In this document: positions 1 through 11,667 of the stretch, one piece after another
How positions within the stretch are numbered: the stretch's first letter is position 1
Layout: every line of letters starts with the position of its first letter
The notes under the pieces: generated by a model
Told to the model about the DNA's origin: nothing
What the model saw: only the letters and a program-made list of their open reading frames with translations
Database searches by the model: none
Translations under genes and position numbers: made by a program
From: Endomychus coccineus
Taxonomy: Eukaryota; Arthropoda; Insecta; Coleoptera; Endomychidae
DNA: 64,000 bases
Assembly (NCBI GenBank): GCA_958510875.1
Contig: OY294070.1
Span: 16,669,631-16,733,630 of the forward strand
Direction: 5' to 3'

Positions 1-1361
1 AATGAATTGATTGCACTAATTTACTAACTATGACGTCATTTCTTTCTTATCGTGGAAAGGGCATATTAGAGATGTTTTGGATCGAAGCTGCATATGTACA
101 GAATATTCCAGTATTTTGTTAATAAAATAAAGCAACGTTGATATGGCATTTCCTTGAATCGATGCTTCTTGTTCCGTTTGGAGTATTTTTTAAATTTTTT
201 ACAGGTTTCTGTATGATCTGTATTAGAGTCTTTACAGCTATGACAGCTATGTACATCTCATGTTGTATAATGTAATGTTTGGTGAAATTAATTGTTACTT
301 AATATATAGAAAACCAACAGTTTTCTGGAAGTAAACAAGTGATAACAAATTGAATCCAATCCAAGATAGTTGATTAAGTCGATGCTCCTTATTCTGTTTT
401 GAATATCTCCATAAATGGCAACAAACCAGGACAAGAACATCGAAAGTTTGCGGTTCAATAAATAAACGAAATTATTCAGACGAGCTGTATAAATTCCAGC
501 GCCAGAGTTTAAAGACAGCCTTACGAAGGTCGACTCATCTCGATTTTAGCAAGGCCGTACCAGTATTCACTGTCTCAACATTGGAAACTAGCTGAACAAA
601 GGTTACTGATGGACACATTAACACGATCCCTTAACATTATAGCAATAGGTGCGAACGTAATTATTACTATTGAAAAATATAAATCAATATGTTAAGGACG
701 TGTATTTTATGATTGACAGAAATGCAGTTAAATTGTCGAGAACTATAGCAAGTATGTCAGAAAGCGTAATTAGTAGTGTGCTATTGAAAGATTGTTCCCT
801 CAGGATGCTTCTTGCCAGACAATGACCCGATTAGCTTAATTTTAGAGTCTTACATTCCCGATCAAAAAGTCCACGGTTCGAAACTCTTCTCTATCGTTTA
901 TTTTTTTTTGCCATTTCATTGGAGCTACTTCCATAAGGAACAATTTACTTGATTCGTTTGGAATATAAATTTAATACATTAAAACTGCTCATTTCCACTT
1001 GTCAAAAGCGATCATCCCTCTTAACGGTCAGCTTTGAGATTTCAAAAATTATTCTTATGGCAACTTCTATAATAAGGAACTTCTTAATAGCAAAACTCTT
1101 TGAAAACAGTCACGGTTACTTCCAACAACCACCTTTTGACGAAATCTTATGGAATTTCCACCCTTAATATCTGTCGGCCATAGACCTTCTCGACGCCGGC
1201 TCTCAACCGACCTTACCCTCATGTCTAAGAATGGTGGTGAGCAATAAACAATTGGGGGCTGGCCTGGCTGTCTGTTTGCAGGTAGGAAATTCCGGGAATA
1301 ATAATCGAATTTATGACCAAAAAATTATTTAGTTCAATTTGTTCCCCTGAGAACATCAATT
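1..1361. other. AT-rich DNA with no recognised gene
   Basis: No coding frame with family motifs, terminal repeat or tandem array was seen here. The short open stretches lack an ATG or resemble nothing I know. It ends where a pogo/Tigger fossil begins. Confidence 0.6.
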
Positions 1362-1957
1362 ATGTCTCCGAAGTGTGAACGTTTGTTTCTTATACAAAAA
1401 TGTGAAATTATCGAGGAAAGAGAAAAATACGGTGCCAGTGCGTGAACGTTGGAGGACAATGTTAGTGTTGGAAGAACACAAGTGAATGGTATTCTCGAGA
1501 ATAAAAAGGAATTAAAAAAATTGTTTAAAGAAGGAGGCGCTAATGCAGTTCAGAAACGGAAATTCCAAAAATAGAGAGATGTGCTATGAACCAAATAGCT
1601 TATGATTGATTTTGCTGAACTAGAAATAAAAACATTCCTATGTTGGAACCCTTGATAAGGGAAAAAGCTCTTCAAGTATCCGAAAATTTGAAAACTAACG
1701 GATTTAAGGCTTCAAATGGCTGACTGAATAGGTTCTGGAAGAGACACGACATCAATTTGAATACGTCCGTTGACGTGGACGAAGTAAGTATTGAAGATTG
1801 AAAAATTAAATTGGCATCAATTATTAAGGACTATGAAGCTAAAGATATTTTTAATGCTGACGAAACCGGACTTTACTATTTGGCAATACAAATTAGCGGG
1901 TATACATTCGACGATATTGACGACAAAATCGAACTCAGAAGGCCAAAATTATTCTAA
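1362..1957 (+). pseudogene. pogo/Tigger-type transposase fossil (CENP-B-like)
   Basis: This is a decayed N-terminal half of a pogo/Tigger-family DNA transposase. It starts at an ATG (1362) with a stretch reading MSPKCERLFLIQKCEIIEE. A frame change then gives the helix-turn-helix piece VGRTQVNGILENKKELKKL. Another frame gives the CENP-B DNA-binding segment (LIREKALQV, GFKASNG, NRFWKRHDI). It is followed by the start of the DDE domain, FNADETGLYY, at about 1850-1880; the D of NADET is the first catalytic aspartate of this family. At least three stops or frameshifts interrupt it and the rest of the DDE domain is absent. It can only be a fossil. Terminal inverted repeats were not found. The family call rests on motif order and is fairly sure. 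Confidence 0.75.
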
Positions 1958-2449
1958 AACGATCCTAAACTCGTAGTTTTGGTCGAATTTGTCTTTAAGT
2001 TCATAAATAAATTGTTCATAACAAATGAAGTTAATTCAACTACTTGTTTAACTATTCTCATTTGTCCACTGACCAAAAATAGTCTTTATCCGATCATTTT
2101 TTATGAATTTTTATGTAATTTCATAAATACGCTAATTAAATTGTTAATTTATTGTTTATAAACAATGCAAAATTTTTGCGCAACTTTAGACGAGGTAGAC
2201 TTTGTTTCTGATAAAATTCCGAAGAGAATGCACCTTGTCCCATTAAAATCGGTCCAATTCCCAAGGATTTCGAGATATGGCCTATTTTTATACCCATTTG
2301 AATGCACTATTGTTCAGAAAGCGACAACGCCGCGCACCTTTTATGAATGGGAACTTTGTTGTACACTACGTAATTTGACAGCTTCCGTATTTCTCGTAGC
2401 TATTTCGAAGCCGTGTTCCTTACAAGTGGTACCAAGTTTTCAATCATAG
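1958..2449. other. Unassigned AT-rich spacer
   Basis: There are short open frames only. None has recognisable motifs. Confidence 0.5.
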
Positions 2450-3202
2450 TTACAGCGTTGCCATAAAGGAGAAATTATGACTCGGCAACAAAGAGGTCCG
2501 TAGATTTTCTTTGTCATACTTCATGTAATCATTGCGACAAGTTAAATGGAGTTTTATGAATGAGATGTTTCGTCTCCTTAGGATAATAGGTCGGTCTATG
2601 GTCTTAACTATGTTCCTCACTTGCTGAGGCCAGTCTCCCCTAACGTGCGGTCCAATCAGTGCTTTCGACTGTTTGCGGCCGTTCACTAGTTTCCACTCAT
2701 TCGAGTGTTGTGTTCTGATCCAACAGTGGATTGTCTCTTCGATATCACTCTTCGAGATGCCTACCGCTGGTTCGGGACTTCTCAGGGGTTCTATAGCTCC
2801 TAGTTTTGCAAGCTCATCGGCTTCGTTCTCCCTTATTCCAGAGTGACCTGGGACCCAGAACAGCTTGCTCTCATCTCTACGAAGGTTGTTTAGCATGTTG
2901 ATGCCCTCCCACACCAGCTTGGATGTTATTCTCATGCTACCCTGTGCAGCAAGAGGTGCTTTGCTGTATGTGCATATACTGATGTGGGTTCGCATTGTTT
3001 CTTCCAGCTCTATTTGGACACAGTACTTTAGCGCCAGTATCTCCGCTTGAAGCATGGTGGCATGTTTGTCCATAGGTATAGAAATACTTTTACCTGGGCC
3101 CTCGCGCTTTATCCCTGCTTCCTCATGGCCATGGTTTATATGTCCATCAGTGAACCAGATTTCACTATTGGTTGGTAGGGCTGATTGATTATTGTTTTCC
3201 AA
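2450..3202 (-). pseudogene. LINE RNase H and C-terminal region, inactive
   Basis: This is the C-terminal part of a non-LTR retrotransposon ORF2 of the Jockey/R1/I type. An open frame of about 250 codons lacks an ATG at its start, which is expected for an internal fragment. RNase H landmarks in order are IWFTDG, AEILALKYC, TYSKAPLA, then FWVPGHSGIRENEADELAKLG. The second catalytic aspartate (normally TDSKAAL) is a tyrosine here, so the enzyme would be dead. After RNase H come SDIEETIHCWIRTQHSNEW and LIGPHVRGDWPQQVRNI, the usual linker of this LINE lineage. A homologous fragment lies on the plus strand at 62657-63000, so the same family sits near both ends of the window in opposite orientation. 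Confidence 0.85.
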
Positions 3203-4215
3203 TATTCTCTAGGGGGTACGCTTATATGATACTTCTCATCAAAGCTGTTTCGTGGTGTTATCCCATCCGTTCTCATTGAGCAGACGAGGTGTGTTTTACC
3301 ACTGATTGGTAGTCACGTATGGCTACTGTTTGCCTTTCACAGTCCTATTGATATGTCTGTGGGAAACTTTTATTGCAGCACCTCTTATAGTCAGGTGGAA
3401 TGGTTCCATCTACATTACCGCTCCAAATGTGACCGTGGAAGCACTTTTCGTAGCTTCCGTGGCAGCACCTAGGATGAGCTTTCTCATATGCTCCAGGATT
3501 GATTTGGTCGTCCTGAGCTCTTCACCTCATCACCGAGGAGTATGTCCACCTCGGCTTAAAGATCCACATTATGGTGTTTGAGCTGAGGCTCCTTTTGTGG
3601 TCAATAGCCCTTCTGCACAACCAGGAGGCTGGAGTGAATTTGCGGCATTGTTGTTCTAGTTGTGGTTTCCACAGGAGTCTAAGATGACTCCTAGGTATTT
3701 AGGTTGGACGCTGATTTTAATCACCTGACCTGCTATGGTCAGTTCTCTCTGGTGAGTACTGTTTTGTATTTCCTAGTGAAAACTACAATTTCTGTTTTCT
3801 TAGGATTGATTTTCAACCCTTTATCGCCGCATCCTTTATTCAGTGCAGTCAGTCAGGGCTGATTATATTAGGTTTATCAGAGTGTTCAGAAAATTTCCTC
3901 TGACGATTATGAGTATGTCGCCGACGTACCCGATCACGTGACACCCTAGGTTGGATATTTTCCCAAATCCGCCTTGGATCACTATGTTCCAGACGGTGGG
4001 TCAGAGTACTCCTCCTTGTGGATATCCGTTTTCCACAGAGGCACTATTCGTGGTGTCACCCTGGAGATCTGGAGGTTCCTGTTTTTTAGCATGTTCTGAA
4101 TCCAGGTGCTCACTAAGCTAGGAACTTCTTTATCCTTAATGACTTTGGTGGTGGTATTGATGAAGGCGCCCCTCTATGTCTAAGAAGTTCACCGTTGAAC
4201 GGACATAAATCGATT
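3203..4215 (-). pseudogene. LINE reverse transcriptase remnant
   Basis: This continues the LINE at 2450-3202 upstream on the minus strand. Reading right to left there are GYPQGGVL, a stop, PTVWNIVIQGG (the GxPQGxxLSP box, about 3970-4030), GYVGDILIIV (the degraded YADD catalytic box, about 3900-3950), then INPKKTEIVVFTRKYK (about 3760-3815, start of the thumb). The YADD aspartates are partly lost and several frameshifts and stops are present. The 5' boundary near 4215 is only where similarity fades; no target duplication was found. Confidence 0.75.
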
Positions 4216-5325
4216 TCCTTCATTAATAAATTACAACTATTTATTCTGATTTCCGTTTCATATTTTTCACGTTCATTATTATTGAATTAGTAGTTTGCTT
4301 CAGCGAAGAAGTTCAAGGTTTTCATTGATTGATTGCTTTGGTCCTTAAATCAATTGAAATACTCATCTACTTCCTAGTTTGTAAACAAACTGAAAATAAA
4401 CGTGATAAATTCATTGAAAGTATTAATGAAGATGAATATGGAACTTTTCCTCTCTTGCGTGCCATAAAGAATGTATCCACGTTTCATCTTAACAGTATAA
4501 ATTGGCAATTGTTATGATATACTACGAGGAGAAGCATCTTTATTCCTAATTGTATATGCCGCTAATTAATATTTAAATTATTGTAATATGCAAATCGCTA
4601 TTTGATTATTTGTTTATGTGAGATGACGCATGCACTAAGAATCGAACGACTAACAAACAATAAGCGGTTTTCGACGAAAAAAAGTTTATTTAGAATCAGG
4701 ATGTGAGATCCTTGTCTGAATTGAGTCGGTTCAGGTATTTCCAAATCAGAATGTAGAAGGACGTATCGCTGAATATGCATAAATCATAAATCATATTCAT
4801 ATGTTAGCATTCATTCATATTAGTTCAATTTGACTAGCAGTCCAGTAAACGTAGAGTTTAAATCGCATTTATATAATATGGCAATACCATTGTTTGAGTA
4901 GGGTTAGGTGGATCAGAGGCAAGTTTAAATTTGAAACGGCTATAGGCCACCATTTTGGTTTGAAAAGTGAGATCGTTTTTTGTGAATAACATCTTTTTAT
5001 ATATTTAGGTGAAAAAAAGTACGAACAGAATTTTTGAAGGGATTAAAATCTATGATTTTCCCAAGTCAATTATTAAACAATCTATCAACGAAAAAGCTGA
5101 AAATCTCAAACCAATGCTTTTTTGTTCAGAATTGATACGTTTCCAGGTTTGAAAAAAAGGGGTAATAAAAGTAATAGACGAAAATAGTGTTTTGTATTTT
5201 AATGTATTGAGATTTTCGCTCCTTGTCTTGTTTACAACGCTTTGATTTTCTCTTTATACAAAGCAATGATCAAACGATTTCCTGACGTTCCCAAAGCTAA
5301 CAGAGCCATTTCAATAAAATTTAAA
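4216..5325. other. Unassigned AT-rich spacer
   Basis: No gene, array or paired termini were recognised. Confidence 0.5.
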
Positions 5326-6815
5326 AAAAATACATCACAATTATAGGCTATTTATAGGCTTTTTCAGACACAACTATACATTTTTAGTCATCACTAAAAA
5401 CAAAAAAAAACGGAGGTTTCCTGGCTTAAGATAAGCTAGCAGAGTCACTTATAAATTCACGTTTAAGGAAGTAATTCGGGTGCTGAAGTTATAGGCAATT
5501 TATAGGCTGTTCAATTATGACAAGTAAAATTCGTTTTATGCTAGAAAATTAAGTGTGCCATTGCTACATGGGAATTATAGGCTAATTATAGGCTTTTTTT
5601 AGAAACAACTACAAATTTCCAGGCACAATTTAGAATAAAAAACCGAGGCTCTGTTGGCTTAAGACATGCTAGCAGAGCCATCTAGGAATTCACGCCTGAG
5701 AAAAATAATTCGGGTCCCACATTTATAGGCTCTTCGCATGATATGACTAGAAATATGGTTTTTATATAATCAAATTTAGTTTTAATTTTGCCAGTTTAGA
5801 TGGTCACACGGAGAAAACTGTAAATGAGTGACTCGTGTGCTGTACATGATTAACAGGAAAATGTACACTTGTGTTGTAAGGATTTAACAGAAGAAGTGAA
5901 AACTACCCTCAAAGGAAATCTATTATCGCAATAATCAGATGAGAGATAATTGAAATTTCAGCCTCCTGAACCAATTTATTTCAGAGATATGATGAAAAAC
6001 GTTATTTTTAGGTATCATCTTCCATTGCATGTATCGAGCTGAATAAATAGTGCCTGGAACCAAAACGAAGTTACATTACACAGTATTTCTTATTTTGGAG
6101 TCAAATTTGAATAGAAACTTGTCAAAATCGATTTTAGTACTGAAAATATTGAACTACTGTTTTTTTTCTGAGAATGTGTTTTACAAAATTCTACTACACA
6201 TATTATTTGTGGAATTTGAAACAGCCTGGGAGATTAAAGGAAATATAAATATATACTTTTCTGATAATTATGGGTTTTTATGTTAAAAGTATTAAAATGA
6301 TTAATCCTATTACCAAAATTGGTATGGTGTATTCAAAATAATAATTAATCTTAACCCATTGCGACAAATTTTTGTTTTGTGAAATGTTCGAGATATCAGC
6401 AGTTCCAGCGAAGTACGCAAAACAATAGTATTGAAAGACATTATTTAAAATACAAACTTATTCAAATTGGTGACATTATTATTCTGTCAAATCTAAGATC
6501 TAACCTACGTATCATTCGTAACTATGCAACAACATTCGAAGTACAAACTACATCTCATAAAAATACATAATTGAATTGAAAATTATAACATGAAATATGC
6601 AAATACATATTTGCAGTTAAGCCGATTGCAAGTTCATAGCATAACCGAGAAAAATTATCGTTTGAACAATTTGTTTAAATTATCGGGATTTTGGAAAACT
6701 AAGGGCATCAATTTTTACTCTCCTCAAACGTGAATGCTTAGATGGATTTGCTAGCTTATCTAAAGCCAGCAGAGCCTCGTTTCTTTTTTGTTTTTAATTG
6801 TGCCTGAAAATGTAT
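5326..6815. repeat. Tandem plus inverted copies of an ~170-bp repeat
   Basis: Two direct copies (about 5335-5500 and 5567-5735, offset about 232 bp) share TTATAGGCTA...TATAGGCTTTTT, a poly-A stretch, GGCTTAAGA, GCTAGCAGAG and AATTCACG. A third, inverted copy lies at about 6715-6815 (GCTAGCTTATCTAAAGCCAG and AGCAGAGCCTCG). An internal spacer of nearly 1 kb separates the direct pair from the inverted copy. This arrangement suggests a decayed non-autonomous DNA element with complex termini. No transposase remnant is visible inside. Confidence 0.6.
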
Positions 6816-7734
6816 AGCGTGTATCAGGCATGATATAAGCTTCGGGAAAATTCAGCGACTTGAGCATCGAAAACCTCAATAATAGCACTCCCGTATATCG
6901 CTTGTTTGTACACTTTTTCGTTACCATACTACGTGTAATTAATCATTTATTTAAAAATAAAGGGCACGGCCTTCGAACAATTTAAAATTGTAAACAGCGC
7001 GCTCTTCCCCTACTCCGATGTTCGAAAATATGCGCCCATTGTTAAGAATGTTACTTAACCAATAACAAATAAATAAATTATTAACCGAAGGTAGTTAAAT
7101 CGGCTACCATATATTTGTATTCCTATCAAAATGGTAGATATTATAATATGACACAAGAATACTCACAATACATCCCACACGAATAAGTTACTTATTAACA
7201 TATATTTCATTAAATCATATTCATGATATTATACTAAATAAATAACGCATTCTATAATGTCAATTTGATAAGTGTTTCATAACCTGCTTATTGTGTAAAA
7301 GATCTAGTGATATCGCGTTCACCTTTTCTAGAATAGACCCATCTATACAGGGTATCCTAAGACAGGTAACATTCGAAACAAGCTGGAAAATAGATTATTG
7401 AAAAACAAGGTCAATTTTTGAATATTTCGGTAATTATTAATTTATATTGGATTTTAAGGAGAACATCACTTGTGCAAATTACACTGATAATTACTATGGC
7501 AACTGATCAAATAATTTAGACATCAATATCGAGTTTATTTCATAAATAAACTAAAATTATGCTGTTTTACCTTTTTAACTATGGGTAATAAAATAACGAC
7601 AGGAAGGCTTTAAACTACCACAAATTAATCGTGTGACTGAAAATAGAGTTCCATTAAATACACTAAAGTCGAAACTGTCAGTATGGGCGGAGTTTTAACT
7701 ATTTTGCCAGAACAGAAATTATATTTTGGAGCAG
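6816..7734. other. Unassigned spacer
   Basis: Nothing recognisable was seen. It leads into the Crypton-like remnant. Confidence 0.5.
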
Positions 7735-8648
7735 AACACCTCTCCAAACGAACTAAACGAAATCTTCGCAGAGTGGACCTTTAATATAAGGAAAACGAAC
7801 GGAGATGTTTACAAAGAGTCGGTATTCAAAACAATGTGGAACAATACGGCAAAATAGGAAGAAATGGAACACAATATTTGACACTTTTAAAGACATAAGA
7901 TTTAAGTCAACGTCGTACGGTACAAGGCAATGTTGTAAAAAGAAGAGAAAGTTCAGCGGCCCTTGTCACATGATGACTGCATGAAAATACTCAATTTCTG
8001 AAAAGAAGATAACCCACAGAGCATTCAACGGAATTTTATCATAGCCTGGGGTGGGTGAAACATCAAATTGCCTCATTTCCCATTTGAAAAAGGAAAAATA
8101 CAACGACGGATCATTTACAGGTAGGCACTATAAATTTTGCTAGAACTTTTGTATTGTTTTAATTGGCCTTATTTACATTTGTTTATGTAAAGAAGAAATA
8201 TTTCATGTTAATGGATTTATAATGGCACATTATTGAAAAAAATCGGGGGTTTATGAACAACAACTAATCAAAATAACAGGACATTCCAACACAAATTCAA
8301 TAAAACCGTATCTATGCATGGATAACCAAAACCACTCACAAATGATAGAAAAAGGAGCATCGAAATTGACGAGAGCGAAAAAACGCAAAAGAAGCCAAAT
8401 CATGTTTGTTGCAAGACACGTCTCAAGTCACCCCAAAGGACAGCATCTCGCCAAAAGCCAAATCATGTTTATTGCAAGAAACACCTCAAGTCACCCTAAA
8501 GGATAGCGTCTCGTCAAAAGCCAAATCATGTTTGTTGCAAGAAACGTCTCAAGTCGCCCCGAAAGACTCGCCAAATCATGTTCCTCTTAACCTCACGTCA
8601 AATGTATCTAATGAAATACATAATGAACATACTCCCACTCAATATTAA
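7735..8648 (+). pseudogene. Crypton-like tyrosine recombinase remnant (DUF3504-type)
   Basis: The first segment, 7735-7856, reads NELNEIFAEWTFNIRKTNG then YKESVFKTMW, the N-terminal SAM-like part of Crypton/DUF3504 tyrosine recombinases. Degraded pieces follow (LSHDDCMKILNF, NPQSIQRNFIIAWG, EKYNDGSFTG). After a gap, 8246-8370 reads LIKITGHSNTNSIKPYLCMD. There GH matches the second catalytic histidine position and the Y of KPYL the nucleophilic tyrosine. The arginine of the usual WRGGE box and the HxxR box are missing, and there are stops and a frameshift near 8390. A donor-like CAG/GTAGGC at about 8120 could mark an intron or an internal deletion. The tail carries 21-residue repeats. AATAAA follows near 8745. 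The alternative is a domesticated DUF3504 host gene that has decayed. Confidence 0.65.
8392..8585 (+). repeat. 63-bp coding tandem repeat (21 residues per unit)
   Basis: About three units start with CCAAATCATGTTT at 8395, 8458 and 8521; a fourth, shortened start is at 8571. Each full unit encodes KAKSCLLQET(S/P)QV followed by a KD-containing spacer. The repeat unit is an exact multiple of three, so the frame is preserved through the array up to the stop at 8646-8648. Confidence 0.8.
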
Positions 8649-9525
8649 AACTGTACATTTTATATTAATTGCATTTTTGTTGAAAATGTTTAAATTAATG
8701 TATTCTTAATTTGTTTTGTTAGTTGTATTATATTTTGGTGTAAATAAAACAATCCAGATTAGTTTAAAATCTAATTTCCACTCGTGATATTCCTATTACT
8801 TGTGCAACAAAGTTTCCTGAGAAAATTTGTGAAATTTTTTTTACAACCAATTTCTTAAATAAAAGCATTCGTGCATATCAGGAGAAAAAATTCCTCGCCC
8901 TAACGGGCTCATTTTTTCAGTTTGCTTTCATAAAAAATTGGTTTCTTATAAAATGAAAGTATTCATGTTCCAACCAAGAGAAAGATTCCAGGTACTGACA
9001 TAATTGCTCTATTCGTACTCTTAGGTGATGAAGCTTACCGTTTAAAAGTCTATTTAATGAGGCCATATTCTGGTCGAAGCCTCGATCAACAACAAGGAGT
9101 TTACAATTATCGATTATCGCGAGCACGGAGAATAGTCGAATGTGCTTCTATACTATTGACTGCAAAATGGAGAATTAAAAAAAAAGGAATTGAATGTCAT
9201 TCGGATAAAGTGCAAACTTATTTGTTTGATTTTCGCTGCGTGCAGTGTAACCTCCGCCTTAACGGGAGGAGCCTGGCATTGGGAAATATGTTTTTATTGA
9301 TACAATAATTTGGAATAAATTAATAACAAATCATTTATAGGGCGCCATGGAATATATAACAAAAATAATTTGGAGTGTCATTCAACGCGCACAAACATTA
9401 AGGTTATGTTTGCTAACATTTCAATTTGCATGCATGTGCGTTTGCGTCAAACTTTCGTGCGCGCAAATATGCTCCATACAGTACGTACCTTTTCAGTTTG
9501 ATATAATGTTTAGTGTCTTTTGAGT
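8649..9525. other. Spacer between Crypton-like remnant and Helentron
   Basis: It contains the AATAAA near 8745 and a small hairpin-like CCTCCGCCTTAACGGGAGG at about 9250. No gene was recognised. Confidence 0.45.
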
Positions 9526-10190
9526 TTTTAAGCTATTGCATATAGCTTTTATCGCGGGCTTTGAGCGCGGCGACCGAATCAAGAAATTCCGTAACGAGAC
9601 CTAAACACCTAACATGTGTCAAATTAATTAATTAATTTGAAGTTTCTAAAAGTGAGAAATTTATATATTTTATACGAATGTTATAACACTCTAGCGCTTT
9701 AGACTCCGGGATTTTCACGTGACCTATCGAAATTAGAAGGTTCGAATTATCTAAAAACATAATTGCATGAACGCCAGACGTCCTATGTAATCAGCTACGA
9801 ACGAAATGATTTTGACATATGCCTCTAGGAGCTCGCTACGCGTCAGTTAGAGTTTATACGTTAGACGTGCGTAGCTGAAACCTGAGAGTACCTGTTTCTA
9901 TTTTAATTAAATTTTCCTATTTAATAAACATTTTGGGGCCCGAGACTATGCTCTTTAGTTGGCCCCGTTCATAAACTAACGACATAGAGTGAAAACCGCA
10001 TTCGAAAATTCCTTGCAAAGACGTTATAGGTATGTTCCGAAGATTTGCACTTTTCTAACTCGCGAGCTACGCGCCCCTCACGTGAACGTCATTCGATTTA
10101 TCGAAAATTAACCAATTTAAAACAGTTTTCGACCCCGTTTGTGGCTATTGCGACCTTGTAAAAGGTTCAAAGTTAACATCTCGTTTTACA

Positions 10191-10314
10191 TTCCACAACC
10201 ACCCTTGACCAAGATAATTTTTAATTTGTAGTTCATTATTGTTTTACAACTGAAATAAATAGGTATGCAATTTGTAGGTTATTGATGATGTCAGTGCGAC
10301 AGTGACATAATTAA
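10191..10314. repeat. Permuted fragment of the TA-flanked MITE inside the Helentron
   Basis: ATTCCACAACCACC...CAAGATAATTTTT is joined directly to AATTTGTAGTTCATTATTG...CAGTGACATAATTA. Both blocks occur in the MITE at 42869-43296 but in the opposite order, as if two copies were joined head to tail and then cut. It lies immediately before the helicase coding piece and probably replaced upstream Helentron sequence. Confidence 0.7.
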
Positions 10315-10337
10315 GGCAATAAGCAGCCGCTCTAGCA

Positions 10338-10682
10338 GTGCAAAATAGAGTCGGCAATCTCGCTGTTCCCATTGAATTACGAACAGCAAATATTTCATTA
10401 ACATCGAATAGAAAATGTATAGCCAAAGGCAAACATTTTCCATTAACTTCAGCTCTTGCTATAACTATACATAAGTCGCAAGGTGGGACTTTTGACGGAA
10501 TAGTATATGAGTATAGTAAAGTACATTCTCAGGAACTCGTTTATGTTGCGCTCTCTCGGGTGACTAATATTGAAAAATTGTATATCACGACAAAAAACGA
10601 TAATTCTACATTCAAGTTTTATCATAATCGAAGGCAAGCTGCATTGCATCTTTGTTGCAAGAATTCAAAAGACTGTCGTTAA
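10338..10682 (+). pseudogene. C-terminal end of Helentron PIF1-type helicase
   Basis: This codes for the last ~110 residues of the RepHel helicase. The landmarks are FPLTSALAITIHKSQGGTF (the motif with IHKSQG) and ELVYVALSRVTNIEKLYI (helicase motif VI region), both classic for PIF1-like helicases. All the upstream Walker motifs are missing. The frame ends at a stop at 10680-10682, and the endonuclease domain continues in another frame just downstream. In copy 2 the equivalent junction reads through into the endonuclease. This copy is therefore 5'-truncated and frameshifted. Confidence 0.85.
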
Positions 10683-10735
10683 ATAGTGTTCAGACGACAG
10701 TTCAAAGTGTCTTAGATTTCATTAGTAATAGAAAT

Positions 10736-11447
10736 GGCATTTCAATAATGACTTTCAATTGCCAAAGTCTTAATAGTCACTAATACGATTTACAAGATTC
10801 AGTTACGAGACAAACAAATGTGTTACTTTTTACCGAAACTTGCATGGCGCATGATAATCTGATTGAAATACTTAATTTCAATTGTATTGTTCAATTCAAA
10901 AGAGATACTGTTCCAAAAGGTGGGGTAGCTATTTACCAAAATAATAATAATGTAACTAATATTATGACTCCGAATATTGAAATAAATATTGCACACGTTA
11001 GCGATGTTAATGTTAGGCGCTCATTTGTTGGAGATATTTGTGCGTGCTTATGCAAACTTAGAAATGGCCTACACATAGTCATGGTAGCAATTTATATTTC
11101 TCCGAATCTAAAATTGGACGAGGTAGAGCATTTTATTCATCGCACTTTACTGAAGTACACTGAAAATACTTGGTACAAATGGTAATAAATTTCCACTTAT
11201 CTTGGCTGGCGATTTCAACATCAACTTCGCTGATGAAAAATCAGAGCGGTTGACAACTTTTCTTTCGGAAAAATTGAATTTGAAAATGAATAATGATCCA
11301 CAAGAGTCCACAACAAAATATAGGACCACCATTGACGCGGTATTTTCCAGATATTTAGAGGATATCAAGTCTCAAACTTATGTCTCTTATTTCAGTTACC
11401 ATAAGCCTATAGTTTCAATGATAACAAATTCCCGAATAAGATTGTAA
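10736..11447 (+). pseudogene. Helentron AP-like endonuclease domain, frameshifted
   Basis: This is an exonuclease-endonuclease-phosphatase fold domain fused to the C-terminus of Helentron proteins. The conserved boxes in order are ISIMTFNCQSL (metal-binding Asn), LFTETCMAHDN (metal-binding Glu), VAIYISPN, then after a frameshift near 11180 LAGDFNINFADE (catalytic DxN), TTIDAVFSRY, and FSYHKPIVSMI (normally SDH; the Asp is Tyr here). An in-frame stop also occurs near 10781. Copy 2 keeps the first four boxes in one frame. Confidence 0.85.
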
Positions 11448-11645
11448 GATAATTAAAATATTTAAACGATAATAACTTCTCATTTATTCAATAAAAGAAA
11501 ACAAATTGTTTTCTTATTGGTCACCACGCTCAAAAAGTGTAACTTGAATTAATATCAAAGAAAAAAAATACTGCATAAATTAAAAATAAATAAATAATTA
11601 TAATTGCATAAGTTGAGAAAAAATGCTATGCAATAGCTTTACCGC

Positions 11646-11662
11646 GGCAGTCCCCGAGTGCC
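11646..11662 (+). other. Helentron 3'-terminal hairpin
   Basis: GGCAGTC-CCC-GAGTGCC folds into a 7-bp stem with one G/G mismatch and a three-base loop, just before the shared end CACACG. The identical sequence in reverse orientation ends copy 2 at about 40469-40485. Confidence 0.8.
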
Positions 11663-11667
11663 ACACG

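Larger units (their letters stand above)
9526..11667 (+). mobile_element. Helentron copy 1, internally deleted
   Basis: This is a rolling-circle transposon of the Helentron (Helitron2) group. The 5' end starts with TTTTAAGCTATTGCATA. A perfect 13-bp inverted match, TATGCAATAGCTT, lies at 11627-11639 near the 3' end, the subterminal inverted repeat expected of Helentrons. The 3' end is a short hairpin (11646-11662) followed by ACACG. The same termini bound copy 2 (40464-42124), which fixes both ends to within a few bases. Inside are the last part of a PIF1-type helicase and the Helentron-specific AP-like endonuclease; Rep and most of the helicase are gone. No target duplication is expected, because insertion is between T and T. 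Confidence 0.85.

Noticed and set aside
873..890. GGTTCGAAACTC resembling a tRNA B box
   Set aside because: No A box or cloverleaf-forming flanks were found at a suitable distance.
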